A DNA stretch of 64,000 nt. Source: Crotophaga sulcirostris. Lineage: Eukaryota > Chordata > Aves > Cuculiformes > Crotophagidae. Under the pieces are notes generated by a model, which was not told the origin of the DNA, made no database searches, and saw only the letters and a list, made by a program, of their open reading frames with translations. The position numbers and the translations under genes are program-made. Numbering within the stretch: position 1 is the stretch's first letter; the number at the start of each line of letters is the position of its first letter. The stretch spans positions 295,933 to 359,932 of the forward strand of contig VYZB01000296.1 of NCBI GenBank assembly GCA_013397455.1. The letters are read 5' to 3'. Positions 51,801-64,000 of the stretch are shown here, one piece after another.

Positions 51801-54587
51801 CGTAAACGTTTCCACTCAATTACCTGTAACTGACTGAGTCACTTTAAGGAGAATAAAAGCATCTAAATATATTCTTTCAGAGGTTCATAAAAACTTCTGT
51901 AAAACTAAAAAAAAAATAAATCCAATATAGGAGCTGTTGTTCCCAATGGAGGCTAAATTGATCTGCAACGTGATTAGAGTTACAGCATCTCTTGGAGCCA
52001 AAAGGAGTAATCAAGAAGTAAAACTAAAGATCTCAGGCAGTGCAAAGTTATTTTAAAACTAAAAGTACTTGAGCAAAAGTAACTTACAAAAAATTGCTGT
52101 TCTTGTAAGAAACTGTCAGCTTTATCAAACCAGGTGTCACGTTAGAGTTATACCCATATTTATTTTCTTTTCTGAGTAAAAAAGTCAAAATTGAAATTAC
52201 AGGAAACTCAACAACTCCAGTGTCTAAAACGAACCCACAGCCACCAGTACCCAAAATTATGAATTCAGTGCATAAATTAGCATTCACAGTTCAACACTGT
52301 ATGCCCTCCTTTTCTTTAAAAATGAAGGCATTAGAGAGGCAAGGCTTTCTTCCCCATTTAGTGTTTCTCTGGGGTGAGAGGTGTGCAGCATGGCACAGGT
52401 GAGCTGAAGCCTGCAGCATCTGTGCCAGCTGCCAATCTGAGTTGCTCCAGATGTGAGCTTCCCCATGGAGGGGCTCCTGGTGGAGCCCTGTTTGTCAGAG
52501 GAGCTGCCCAACACCACTGAAGGGGCTTTGGTGGAGGTGGAAAATACCTTCCGTTGTGTCATTTATGCATTAACAAAATATGTAACAGGTATAGAAATAC
52601 TTTTTAGCAATACTGGATAAGAAAATGTCCTGGTTTGTTCAATGCGTAGTTTTAATGGAAAATTAGTGGTTGTTGCTTATAGAAAAGCCAAAAATGCATG
52701 AAGCCAAAATTTTTCAAGTTGGTGTAAAAGCATAGATATTCCTTTGTTACTGAATGTACAGAAGGGTCTGCTGCACAAGCCCCGTGTGCGTTGGGGCAGG
52801 GGGCTGTTGGACAGGGTAGGAAGAGTGGTGCCACGTGCCCATCTGGGCTTCCCTGCCATGTCTGTGCTTTCCAAAGTAATTGTAAAATTATAAAATTACC
52901 TTCGGGTGCCAGGGCACGGGAAGGGGGGGCTGTGGTGCAGGGCCTGGGCTGCGTTTCTGTGCTCTGATGGAAGTTGTTGCTGCCACCCGGTAACACTTCT
53001 GCCTTAGAATGCCCATGTGTGACATGGCAAATGCTGTTTGCATGTGGGATCTGCTAATGAGTCTTCTGTTCCTTTATTGCTTCGTTGCTGGCTCTTGCAC
53101 AGCCCAGTTCAAGGGAAAAAAACCCTGATGAGCTTTGCACAGTGTGTTGCTGGGGGCAGGATTTCTTCAGTAGTGCTTACTTAATTCCAATAGAGGGATA
53201 TCTGCTATTGAAGCAGAGTAACTTGTCCATCCAGGAGTACTTGGTCCTTTGTGGGTTCCTAACCACGCCCAGGCACGCTCTTGGAGGGGATATTGTTCCA
53301 TATTACACAGAAAACCCCTAAACACCTTCATCCTAATGAAAACATCTTCCATAGCAGGCAGTTTGAAAGATGTAAAAGTTATTCTCATCATTGGGATTTT
53401 ACAGTAAAAGACGCTTCCCAGTGCTGCCACCCAAAGCAGTTCTAATAAATCAGGACCACTGAAAACATTTAAAAGTTTAGTGGGGCAAAATCTCTTTGTA
53501 CTTTCAGAAAATGCTGTTTTTCCTCCCTATAATGCCTTAGGAGCACTTCACTGCTTTGCTGGAGCCAGCCCCTCCCTCGAAGCCCAGGTCAGACGGGAGC
53601 AGCACCGGCGTGGTTGGAGCCTCGACGATCGCCATGCGCTCACAGGGCAATTCTTATCAGACAAAATGTGCTTAACGCACCCTGGCTGCACTGGGATTTA
53701 TGGCAAATCGCTTCTGTGAGATTTAAAGTGACTTCAAATCTGCCTGAGATTTAAAAGACTTAGAGCAGGGAAGCTTTGGGGATTTACAGTGTTTTCAAAT
53801 TTGCAAATACTAGAAATGCCATTGCCTGAGCAAGCCTATATTAATCAAAATAAATAAAACCACTTTTCTCTCCAGCAGAAAGCTGTAGAGCAACTCCCTA
53901 ACTTCTGGGAGTGTGTGGTAAAACATGTAATTGAACAGAAACCTGCAATTCCATGCCTTGGATAATCAGGAGCTATTTAGAGCCAAATTGAGCTGTCTGG
54001 TTCAGGTGTAGCTCATAATGTTCTGTAGAGTCTCTCCACCTGTGGAACACGTTATAAGAGATCCCCAAGGCCTGTGAGAGTTTTTGCCATCCACGTGGAT
54101 GAACTGGGGATGCAAAAGGAGGATAAGATTTCCCTTTGAATGGAAAACCTGCCTTTTGAGGTGAGCCTTTCTAGAGGGTCTGGGTGCAGGTTTGCTGCAA
54201 GAAGTGGGGAGGTAAGACCTCATTTACTGTGAGTGGCTCTGGGTTTTTGCTGGATAGGAGTGTGGAGATGTGGGATGTGAGCAGGTGGGAGCCTTAACCA
54301 GCCCCTTTGGGTCTTGACGTGGTGATTTCTGTGGTTCCCTGTGCTGTTGTTGCTGGGCTGGGCAGGGGAAGGGTTGGTGATGTGCAGCTCTGGATGAAGT
54401 GCTGCGGAGCAGATGGCTTGTCTGCAGGGAGCACTGCGAGTGATTTGCTGTGTGCACCGTGTAAAAATGTTTTGTTTTGAGGGGCTGGCTCCCTGCATCA
54501 GGCTGGCAGTGAGTTAGGAACTGCGAGGTATAAATGAGCTTAGTGGAACCTGTAACTCTGTCCTACTCCAAGCTTTGAGGATGTGTT
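48856..54587. other. Gene-free stretch with one promoter-like site
   Basis: No coding exon or named transposon recognised. The notable site is the TATA box at 51501-51509. Short frames on both strands near 50.7-51.1 and 52.3-53.0 kb are chance. Confidence 0.5.
51501..51540 (+). promoter_or_regulatory. TATA-type promoter candidate without an ORF
   Basis: CCCTATAAAAGGAGC is a near-ideal TATA box with GC-rich edges (TATAAAAGG at 51501-51509). About 25-30 bp later lies TGAGTCCAGCC, a plausible initiation zone, followed by a GC-richer 80 bp. Downstream frames are tiny (11 codons from the ATG near 51619), so any product would be non-coding or spliced. Chance occurrence is possible. Confidence 0.3.
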
Positions 54588-54862
54588 AGTGACAGAACGA
54601 GAGGACATGGACTAAAACTTCATTAGGGGAGGGTTAGGCTTGATATTAGGAAGAAATTCTTCCCTGAAAGGGTGATTGGCCATGGGAATGCGCTGCCCAG
54701 GGAGGTGGTGGAGTCACCGACCCTGGAGGTGTTTAAGGGAAGACTGGATGAGGCACTCAGTGCCAGGGTTTAGATGCTGGGTTGGTGTTGGTGTTGGGTT
54801 CTAGGTTGGACTCGATGATCTCAGAGGCCCTTTCCAACCTTGTGATGCTGTGATGCTGTGTT
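54588..54862 (+). mobile_element. CR1 LINE 3' tail, sense
   Basis: Reads GACAGAACGAGAGGACATGG, TTAGGAAGAAATTCTTCCCTG, GGGAATGCGCTGCCCAGGGA, CCCTGGAGGTGTTTAAGG, GGACTCGATGATCTCAGAGG and ends in TGATGCTGTGATGCTGTG, the octamer-type 3' terminal repeat of CR1. 5' truncated; no coding capacity. Confidence 0.95.
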
Positions 54863-57800
54863 AGCACGCGCAGGCAGCTGAGCAAGCCCCTCCCTGGCTT
54901 TGTGTTCGTCCGTCCCGAGCTGATGCTCTGTGCAGACCTTGGGTTTAGTGCAGGGCTGCTTGTTGTTCCTTCTGAAGTGCTTGGCAGATGTTGGCAAATG
55001 CTAGTGACCCCAGAAAGGTGTGTGTTAAGTGAGGAACATTATTCACGAGTGTGTTTTTACTGGACCTCACCAGGGTATGGGGTCAAGGTCTAAATTACTT
55101 GTTCAGAGCTGCTTTCAGGCCTGGTGGTATCTGCCCTGTCACACAGGCGTTGCAATTGAATGCAAAATTCTAAAAAACTTAATTTCTTGCTCTTGGGGGA
55201 AACACTACAGAAGTGAGAGCACTCTAATTCTTCTTTTTTTCGTTGTTTTGTTTTGTGTTTTTCTCTGAACTGGCAGCTTGCAGACATTAAATCAAGGTTG
55301 GAACAAGGCAAAGAAGATTCAGATCTGGTATTTGAAGTTAGTTAATTTTGGCACAATTTTGCTAGGTTGTGTTTTATCATTCCAGCAGCTGTTTTGAACC
55401 TCTATCTCGTCTACTTCATCCTTTGAGCACTTAACTGAAGCCTCTGCTATGTATAAATTGATTTTATTTTTCCTTTCCACTGCTGCCTCTCCCCAGATAT
55501 TCTGCCTTTTATTTGTACATTATCTTTGTCAAAGCATTTCTCAACCTGATGCTTTCCTTCTGGAGGTCCCAGTCTGCTGTTACGGGGGCTTTTTATTGGT
55601 TTGCAGCAGGAACTTGCCACATGGTGGTTTTTCTGCTCTCCCTGAGTATTTCACTTCCCACCACTGACAACCCTTCAAGCTCCCGTCAATGGAGGTGTCT
55701 TCACATCTTTTGCTTCCTCTCAAGCAGAGTCAGCTTTTTAACACCAGAGAAGTCTGAGGGGAAGCAGAATGCAAAGGATGACATTTTTGCAGAAGGGGAG
55801 ATTTACATTTTGTCAGTGCTTCCATTCAGGGTAATGTCAGTGTCTGGGTACGACAATGATTGATTCCTTCTGCCATTAAAATCTTACTTATAGACCTGAG
55901 TAGGACCACCAGAAATCTAGCTGGGGCCACTTGAGAATATTTTTGATTGCTTATTCCTTTCAAAATAATGACTAAAAAGTAATAAAAAATAGTTAAACAA
56001 CAGCTTTTATTGTGTACCATGTTCCTGTGTCCCTTTGCCTTAAGTGAGCCCTTTTAAATTGTATCAATGCTCCAATAGTGAGGTCTCCTTTTTTTCTGAA
56101 CTAGTAACGGAATATTCTAGGATTTAATTTCATTTATATCAGTATAAAAAAGCTATTATGAATGATAGTTAAAACTTGCATTTCTTAAATATTTTACACG
56201 AGGTTCATACCGTCCCTGAAGCATACAATGCATGACAAAGCAGGGAAGAACAGAGTTCTGTTTAACCAGATAATATACCAGCAACTAAACAGGAGTAGGA
56301 TAATCTCTAGGGGCTTCACCTGGCATGCTGTTTTATCTTGGCCAAATTTCCATCTTCTCCAAGATCTCCAGCTTCTAAATGTTAGCGTTAAGCCTGTAGA
56401 GACTTCTGCCAGCTACTCACTCTCCTTACAACATTCCTGGGATCTGGTCCTCCCAACTCTTGCTTGCTGCTTCCTGGTTTTGTTCTTGCTGGAAAGCTAA
56501 TTAGTGCCTATGACTGAGAACTGCTTGTTTGGGGAAATGAAGCAATTGCTACGTGGTGGTGTTGCTGATGTGAAAATTATTTTAGTGTTTTCATTAAGCG
56601 TGTCCGGAGTTGTTGTAATTACATGCCAACCAAATAACAGTAGGCAGAAGAGGCTGGAGGGCTATAGACAACTTTTGTTTGCAGGTGACTTCCCCACTAC
56701 TCTGGTCTTATCACAATGTCTACATCTTTTTTTCTTGATATCTTGCACTACTTCACGAAAAGTCATGTGCTAGATATTTGGTCTTGATGGACTCCAGGCT
56801 GATCCAAGTAAGGATTTTTTTTCCTGAGATGCTGAAGATGTACTCGTGGTACAAGCCCATCTGCTTTATCTTGTAGCCCAAGAGTACCTGAAGAAGTTAT
56901 TTGTGAAATATAACTTCTCTTTTCAAATTGTCTGAGAATACCATAAGATTTTCTTGAGCTCATTTGAAAGTCTGTGTCAGCTTTTAACACATTATGCAAA
57001 TACGTCCTAGCCCATGCTTTTCTTGTGGACAATTTGTTGCAAGTATTTCAAATCCAGGTAATGCCTCTGTCTTTAATCACCAGTATGGATTTATCCTTGA
57101 GCTTGGCTTGGGGCATGACCCAAAGCCAGCTGTAACTAGTGAGAGACCTTTCAATACCATTAATCACCAGAAAAATGAAGTATATTAAAGTTCTGGCTTT
57201 GATTTTACTTATCAATCCCATTGGCTTGAACAGGGTTACAAAGACTTCAGAAAGGGACAATGTTGTATCTTCTTCAGTAACTTTAAAGAGGATGCTTCTC
57301 ATTTTGGACACATCATTTGTAGCTTATTAAAAAGAAACTGTAGGCTTTTATTATATGATCAATACATCTAATCAAGTTTTATAGGAAGGGTGAATTTATT
57401 TTATGTTTTCATAAATTCCCCTCATTTTCTCTATCAATATTTTCAAGATATTTGAAAACTAGTTTGGAAAAGAAACCCCATCCTGTCTCTTCCATCTAGT
57501 TTATCAACAGGACTCTTAAATCTCTGTCCATGCTACATTAAAAGCAGAATTGAAAAAGTGTTTGATAACTGCTTATTAAATCTGTTCTCCTAAATCAAGT
57601 CAAGACAGGTATCCCAGATGGAAACTCATCTCATTCTCATAAACACACTTTATGTGCACGGGGACAAGGCATGGATACTGATGAATCACAGAAATAAAAC
57701 TCTAGTAGATATAAAAAAAAAAAATCCCCAAAACATTGTAGTGCTAACTTTCAAAGTCTGCATGCCTTTAGCACAGTGCTGTTCTTCCCTGGACCAGTTC

Positions 57801-60800
57801 TGTCACCAAAACCCAGGATGTGGTGACTTCCAGTGGCTCACAGAGAGGAAGGGCACTGGGTGCTCAGTCTCAGACTTTAAAATGCATTAAACCAAATGGA
57901 CATAACTCCAATGGGTTTGGGCTTGAAATCAGCAATTCCTACAAAGCAGTGCGTGAGAGGGGCAGATTAATTCCTGAGCTCTCAGATCCTTAAGCTTGCA
58001 GCAACTTCCTTCCCTGTGTGGTGAATTTAATCTGCTACCTAACGCCGTGCGCAGGGGTCTCAATACCAGAGCTGCACGTGGTGGTCTGCTCCACACATGA
58101 GCTACCTCTGAGAGTTTCCCCCAGGTTACAGGCTTAGTTTAAGCCCAGGAACTGAATGGTCTGACCCAAAAGGATGAGATGTACTTACATAGATAAAGAT
58201 TTATCCCCCTTAAGGCACCACTAGCAAGCCATAAAGGATCAGATCAGGATAAAATGTCAAAAATAAAGTTGCTGCCACTTAGTGAGGATGATTTCTGTGC
58301 TGGAGATCCTAGCAGGCCAGGCTGACCTTTCTGGATGCGGAGAACTACCAGCATCTTCTCCCAGACCTCCCCTGTGGCCGTGCTTTAGGCAGGCAAGCAC
58401 TTCACTGCACTTTCTTGATGCTCTTTAGGACATGCTTTTGCTTATTTAGACTTCCCCCTCTTACACTTCTCTTTTTAAGGATTTTTTTCCGTGTTCCATG
58501 TTGCTCTTGGTTTTTATCTCTTGTTACAAGCACTTCTTTCCCTGCTGTGTATCTGGGAACTTGTTTTCTGGTAGCCTCCTCCTGAAGATTGCCCTGTTCT
58601 TCTGCCTTCACAGCTGCCTGCAGACTCCCCATCTTCTGCTGCCACGTGCCAGTTAGGCTGGGGTTACTCCTAGGACTGGTTCTGAATGCCAGGCTGCCGT
58701 AGCATTTTTAAAAATTCTTTTTCAACGTAGCGTGTTCTCCAAATGTGAAGTGCTGTACATATATTTCTGGGAGGGGTGATTTCTGGTGTCATGCATAAAG
58801 TGTTTATGGCCAAAATTTTGTGAGTTTCTGTTACTTTTTTTTTAGCATAGACAAAAGCTGTTCTGGAGCAGCAGGAAGCTACGTGCTTTTGTATGTCTTT
58901 AGGACACTGACCCCCCCTTGCCAGACCCAGCCTCGCTGTGCGTGCAGCTGCTGGGGTGCTCCCCAGTGCTGCCTGCAGCACCTCCACCTGCCTGCACTCA
59001 GCAGCTCAAGGTCCTGGGTGGGCAGGATTAGTGCTGTAGTGGAGCTGTGGCCCCTTCTTGGTGCAAGCAGATCGAGCCTGTGCCCTGTGTGAGGGGCATT
59101 TGTGCTGCCCTTGCCCAGCATGACGGGGTGATGGTGCAAGCTCAGCAGGGTAAGTGGGCATCAGAATCTCACAGTTTGGTGCAAACCATGCCATCGCTGT
59201 CATGTCTTCTTAAAATAAACATCACATATTTTTGTGTTGAAAGTAGCCTTTCTCCTCAGCTGAAAGGTGTGTGCTTTGGTTTTTTGTCAAACTTGGGCTA
59301 TTTTTCTCCTATCTAACTCTGTCTAAACTCACCATAGAGTTTGTGTTGGTCCAAGCCATTGTGCATATTTGATGCTGTTTCGCACAGGAGATGGTGTACT
59401 CGTGGGGAAGTGACTTATGGAACCATTTTCAGAAGGACATAAAATATCAGTCTCTGGATTGTCAGGTCACTGCCCTTATATGAGCAGAGGTCTGTTGACC
59501 TTGAACTTTTTTGTGGCAGCAGAAATAATTTGTTTGGTTTTTTTTGTGGAGGTTCACTTGTTTTGTTCTGGTGAAGAATAGGTGTTTATACAGACACAGG
59601 TGTAATGTTGCCCAAGTGTAGGGGTGCTGATTTAGTTCAAGGACAGCATCAGGAAGCATTGCCAAGAGTTTTAAGATGCCCTTCTGTTGTGCAATATTGT
59701 GCCCTATTTTCACAGCTCACTAATAGCTTGCAGACATCTTGTATTCAAGAGTCACTGCATGTTTTAATTTATGTTCGTGCTGTAATTTATTCATGGCCTA
59801 GAAGACACGGCTGGATTATTAATACTCTCTTAATTGGTCTGTTTTCTGATGGTAACTTGCCTTTTGTGGCTGAAACAGGACCAGGCAGTGGGAGTCAGAC
59901 AGCAGCCTGGAATGATGCGACTGCTTTGATTCTGATCCTAAAACCAGGGCAGGTGGCATTTTTTTTCCTCCTGCTAAAGTCACTATAATTTCAGAATGTG
60001 TGCTTACCAATAAGAGGCAAAATGTTGCGTTTTCATGTTTTGTTTTTATGGTACGCAGACACAGAAATTCTTGGCTATGCAGCTGTACCTGATTCATTAC
60101 AGCTCGCAGGTCCTGTGGTGGGTGGCCTCCAAGTTCAGGAGGATGCTGACTTCTTTAACCTCTGCATAGCACAGCCCATGGAGCTCCTGTACAGAATATC
60201 CCTCTTTTCACAGTCTGAAAGTAAAACAAATCAACATTTCATAGTGAAAGACAAAACAGCAATACCCATTGGAATTTTGTAAATGCAGCAGTCTCTTGGT
60301 CAGGGGTGCTCTGTTCAGTCTGTCTCTGACTGTTGGGCATCGCTGGTCTCCGGGCAGCTGCTGTTCATCAAACAGAAACCACCTAAAAGCCAGGGGTCTT
60401 TTTTCTTGGGGCTTTTTTCTTTCCTAATCCCTCCCAGGGGTTGACTAAAGTACATTCTTTTATGCGGGGAGGATAGAGGAGTCAGAGCGTGCGGAGGTCT
60501 CAGACCTGACGAGGTTCTGGAGGAGCTGTGGAGGCAGAGGAGGTGGCACTTGCTCCCGCTGTCTCACAGCCACCACTCAGCTCTGCCAGAGACAGCAGTG
60601 CCCTGTGCATCAGACAGGGGAGATGCTCTCATCTTCTGGCTAGTAATTAACCCTGGAGTCGAGCTCCTTCTTGAGCAGGGGGCTAGAAGCATAGTGTGGG
60701 GAGCAGGTATTTATCTGATCACTTCTTCGCTTCTTCTTGACGTGCTGCACATTTATTTCCAGACTATTTCTGGCCAGCAGGAGTTACTGTTGTTAATGAT

Positions 60801-63800
60801 GGGTAAACTCTCAAAAGATTCTGAATTTTAAAGTAATTTTGAAGCCTGTTTCCTTTAATCTCCCTTGAAAAACTTCTGCCAGTACATTTTATTTAAACAA
60901 TAAATAATTAATTCTTGCATCTGTATGATCTTATAGTTATCACTTTCAATTCTTAACTTTTTGGTTTTTGTAATCTAGATCAATAAATGCATTTTTGGGA
61001 CAGAGATGGACTCTTCCTATTTTTCTTTAAATAACATTATGTAGGTTTCTATTACAGCTTCATACAATTAAATCATGACCTTGAGGTGGGGGTATCATGA
61101 AACTTGTGTAGTCATTCCAAATTCACACTGCATCTGAAGTGTGTAACAGACTTTCTGCGAACACATTTCCACCAAAGGGATAAAATGCTCATAAACAAAG
61201 GGTATTTAAAATCCCAAATGCAATTCAGATTGCAGTTTTTGTAACACAGACCTATCTCTGTTGCTGCCTTTTGCTATCACAAAAGGGTAAATCTTTCTCA
61301 TTGAAAAGTTAAAGAAACCATTAACTCAATCAGTGTTTTGGAGGTCTTTTGTCATGACTGTACCTTCACCTTGACATTTGATAGCAGAACATCTTTGTTA
61401 TCTCATGTTCAAAGAGGATTTAATCTGAGCTGTGCTGCTGTTATTTCCTTCTTGGCCACTTGCCTGATCAAAGTCGCGGTGATGGAGCTTCTGATTTTCC
61501 TTTACTCAATATAATGAAACCCTCTTGCTGAAATTACATCCAGCTTGTTTCAGAAAATTGGTCTGCTGCCATGAAGAAGGTGCTTGATAGCCCCTTTGAT
61601 CCCTTAGCTAATTAGCAGGTTAAGAAACCGAGCATCTTCTGTTGAACTGGCCCACAATCAACCAGGGAATGGAATTTTCTGTATTCCTTGTGTCCTCCTC
61701 CCACACAGAGCTGCAGGCAGATGCAGAGCTCAGCAATGGTCCATCACCATGAAAACAGCCCTGCTGCTTCCTTCAAATCTCCTGTGTCAGCTGGGTTTTG
61801 GGGTCTGGGTTTCCTACCACAGACCTGCTTCCACATGCAGGTGGATAGCATAGCAGCAAGCTGTTTTTTTTTTTGTTTACTTGTTCTTTTCAACTTTTCC
61901 ATTAGAGATGCAACACAAAACTGTCAGATTTTTTTACCAAGAGTTTATGATGTTCTGCTGGTTTCTCCTTCCTGGATATCTTGTAGCTCCTGCCTTACAG
62001 GTGCTCTGGTTTATGGCTGGTCAGCACAGGTACACAGAGCTCACCAGTGTGCACAGAGCGTGGGGGCTGCTGCTCACCTGGGACCATTTTACCTTTGATC
62101 ACCATGCTGTCCTGGAAGTAGCCACCCTGTCAGACTTGGATTTCTGGCAGCCTCATCTCCTGTTGTGTTCCTGCATTTCTCTCCAGGTATTGGGGCCAGG
62201 CTGGAGAAGCTGCTTTGCTGTAGCAGTTCACATCCCTTTGAGCAATGTTCTGTCTGAAAACAGGAAAGCTCAATACTCCAAGTTTTCTGTCCAAGAATTT
62301 CTATTGGCTCCAGCATGAGTGGGAGGTTAAAAGAAGAAGGAGAAAGCAATAAAACCCTGCAGCCAAGACAGGCTGAGAGCTCTGTTTTCAGTGCTGAGTC
62401 TCCCCTTGCCAAAGAAGAGCCAAGAAACCTGATGGGAACTGCAGGGCTCCAGGTCCCCTGAGAGTCCAGACCCTTTGGTCCAAGCAGCCAGCTTTCATCA
62501 CGACCTTCTGAAAGCTTGGCTTTAACTGCATTGCTGCAGCCAGTGGCTTGTCCATGGCAGGCCTGATCCCTTTGCTCCTGTGGTTGATCTTCACCACGTT
62601 CTGAGCCCTGTGACTCCTCTTGCTCCTCCAGGGTGACCAGCCCCGTGTTGTGGCTTCCTTCAGCTCCCCCATTGTGAGCTCAGCCTCACCTGGGAGCTCT
62701 TCCTGTGCTCTGCTCGTTCTCTGTTCCACGGCAGAACGTGCTGCCTGCCTACCTGTGCTCCATGGAAAATCAGCTGGATTGAGAATTCACGTTGGAAATC
62801 TCACAAAGATGCCATAAAACCTGGCAGCAATGCATATTAATGTTCTATCTTATTTTATAACCTGTGAAATGTTGTGGCTCAGGTGCCTCTCTGAATAGGT
62901 GTAATAACCATGGCCCTGCTTTGCCTTTCAAAGAAATAATTGATATTTGCTTGGGGATGTCTGGGACTGTTCTCTGCTTTATTTATGTGGCTCAAATCCA
63001 ACTGGTTGAGTTTGAGAAAGTGATTATGTTGTCCTTACAAAGTCAATATTTCAGAACATGTTCAAGGGGGGGAAATTTAGAGGATACCAATATCCAGAGT
63101 GATGGCTTTTTAATACTTTATCTTTAATTTAGGTCAACTATTGTGAAATAATCTCGTTATGTGTAAGTACCTGGCTGGGTAGGATGGCATATTTCTTCAT
63201 TGTTCATGCCTCTCTAGCTCACCACCATCCTTGTCTGTAACAGCAACATGTTCCTGGATGCCTAATGATAGCATGCAAAGTGCCTAATATTTTCAAATAT
63301 CCTTTAGTAAAAGCTATGAATTCATATTTAACGAAGCCCAAGTGTCAGGGAGAGTCATTTCAATTATACTTCTGACAAAAATAATATCTCAGAACATGCA
63401 GAGAGCTGTGAGAAATAATTGTACGTTCCTTATTTATATGGCAACTGATAATGGAAAATATTTTTTTCCCCTCATAACATGATTTAGTCTCATGAAACAG
63501 TGATTTTCTTCATTTTTCTCTGGAGTGTGGTTTCAGCTGCTCCTCTCTTAGGAGATGGGGATTTGTTAATGAGAGATTTTTCTCCTGGAGGTCAATTGCT
63601 TTACTAATAGTCTGAGTTAAGTGATGTGACTTTAATTTTAGCCAAATTTTCTAATATTCTGGTTCGCATGTGAAGCAGAAAGATGTTTGGTAGATAATAG
63701 ATCATTTACAAGAAGAATCACTAAAATTGTAGAATACTGCTTGTAAGACATGATTTTTTTAAGTGTCTGGGCTGTCTGGTAGCAGTGAGTAAATGGGTTG

Positions 63801-64000
63801 AGCAGAAGAGCCTGGTCCTGGTTGCTGCTACACACTGCCCAACAGATTAAAGGGAAAGAGTATTCCCTTTAAAACCTTTCGTTTTTATGGGCAGAGAACA
63901 AAGAAAATACATTTTTATCAGCATAAAATTTTTCTGGCTCAATTGAGAATATTTCTGCAGTTGCAAGAAGCACACATTTTTTTTTGAGGATAAGCTGATA
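54863..64000. other. Gene-free right end of window
   Basis: No coding exon, RNA gene or named transposon recognised. Frames of up to about 145 codons (for example 61881-62318 plus, 62388-62729 minus) show no motif, signal peptide plus domain, or conserved-looking composition. T-rich runs occur near 61864-61877. Confidence 0.45.

Noticed and set aside
56763..57330. Several overlapping frames on both strands that looked like a possible old transposon or pseudogene
   Set aside because: No frame continues past about 90 codons, no family motif is visible and there are no terminal repeats or target duplication that I can find.
62388..62729. 113-codon basic minus-strand frame
   Set aside because: No recognisable domain, and the overlapping plus-strand frames are equally open; consistent with chance.

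Overview
This is a window of a bird nuclear genome, possibly a songbird, though that is not proven. The evidence is one intron-containing gene and one short spliced gene that match vertebrate families, four decayed CR1 retroposon tails of the type that dominates avian genomes, an endogenous-retrovirus LTR present in two related copies, a GC-rich CpG island, and long gene-free AT-rich DNA. Most open reading frames here are chance frames in non-coding DNA.

Layout. (1) About 1-7.1 kb: flanking DNA with one CR1 fragment, then the terminal exon of SPTSSB on the minus strand (small subunit B of serine palmitoyltransferase; whole 80-residue protein in one exon, CDS 6879-7121, splice acceptor just upstream of the start). 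(2) 7.2-16.2 kb: no coding sequence, one CR1; probably SPTSSB intron or leader DNA. (3) 16.2-17.1 kb: a CpG island, the best candidate SPTSSB promoter, carrying a minisatellite of about 35 units that is open in all six frames. (4) 17.1-33.1 kb: intergenic, with an LTR and a CR1. (5) 33,098-37,144: OTOL1 (otolin-1) on the plus strand, reconstructed here as four coding exons (33098-33440, 35092-35181, 36048-36119, 36249-37144), 466 residues, with signal peptide, cysteine-rich N-terminal segment, collagen-like rod and C-terminal C1q domain. (6) 37.1-64 kb: no gene recognised; it holds a 25-N assembly gap, a 700-bp solo LTR with a perfect 5-bp target duplication, a minisatellite whose repeat unit contains a canonical heat-shock element, a TATA-type promoter candidate without an ORF, and a CR1 tail.

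SPTSSB and OTOL1 are divergently arranged, as in the human 3q26.1 order as I remember it. They are not known to act together: SPTSSB acts in the ER membrane in sphingolipid synthesis, and OTOL1 is an inner-ear extracellular matrix protein. The observations most worth following are the two minisatellites: the heat-shock-element array at 48.4-48.9 kb and the stop-free array in the CpG island at 16.3-16.8 kb.
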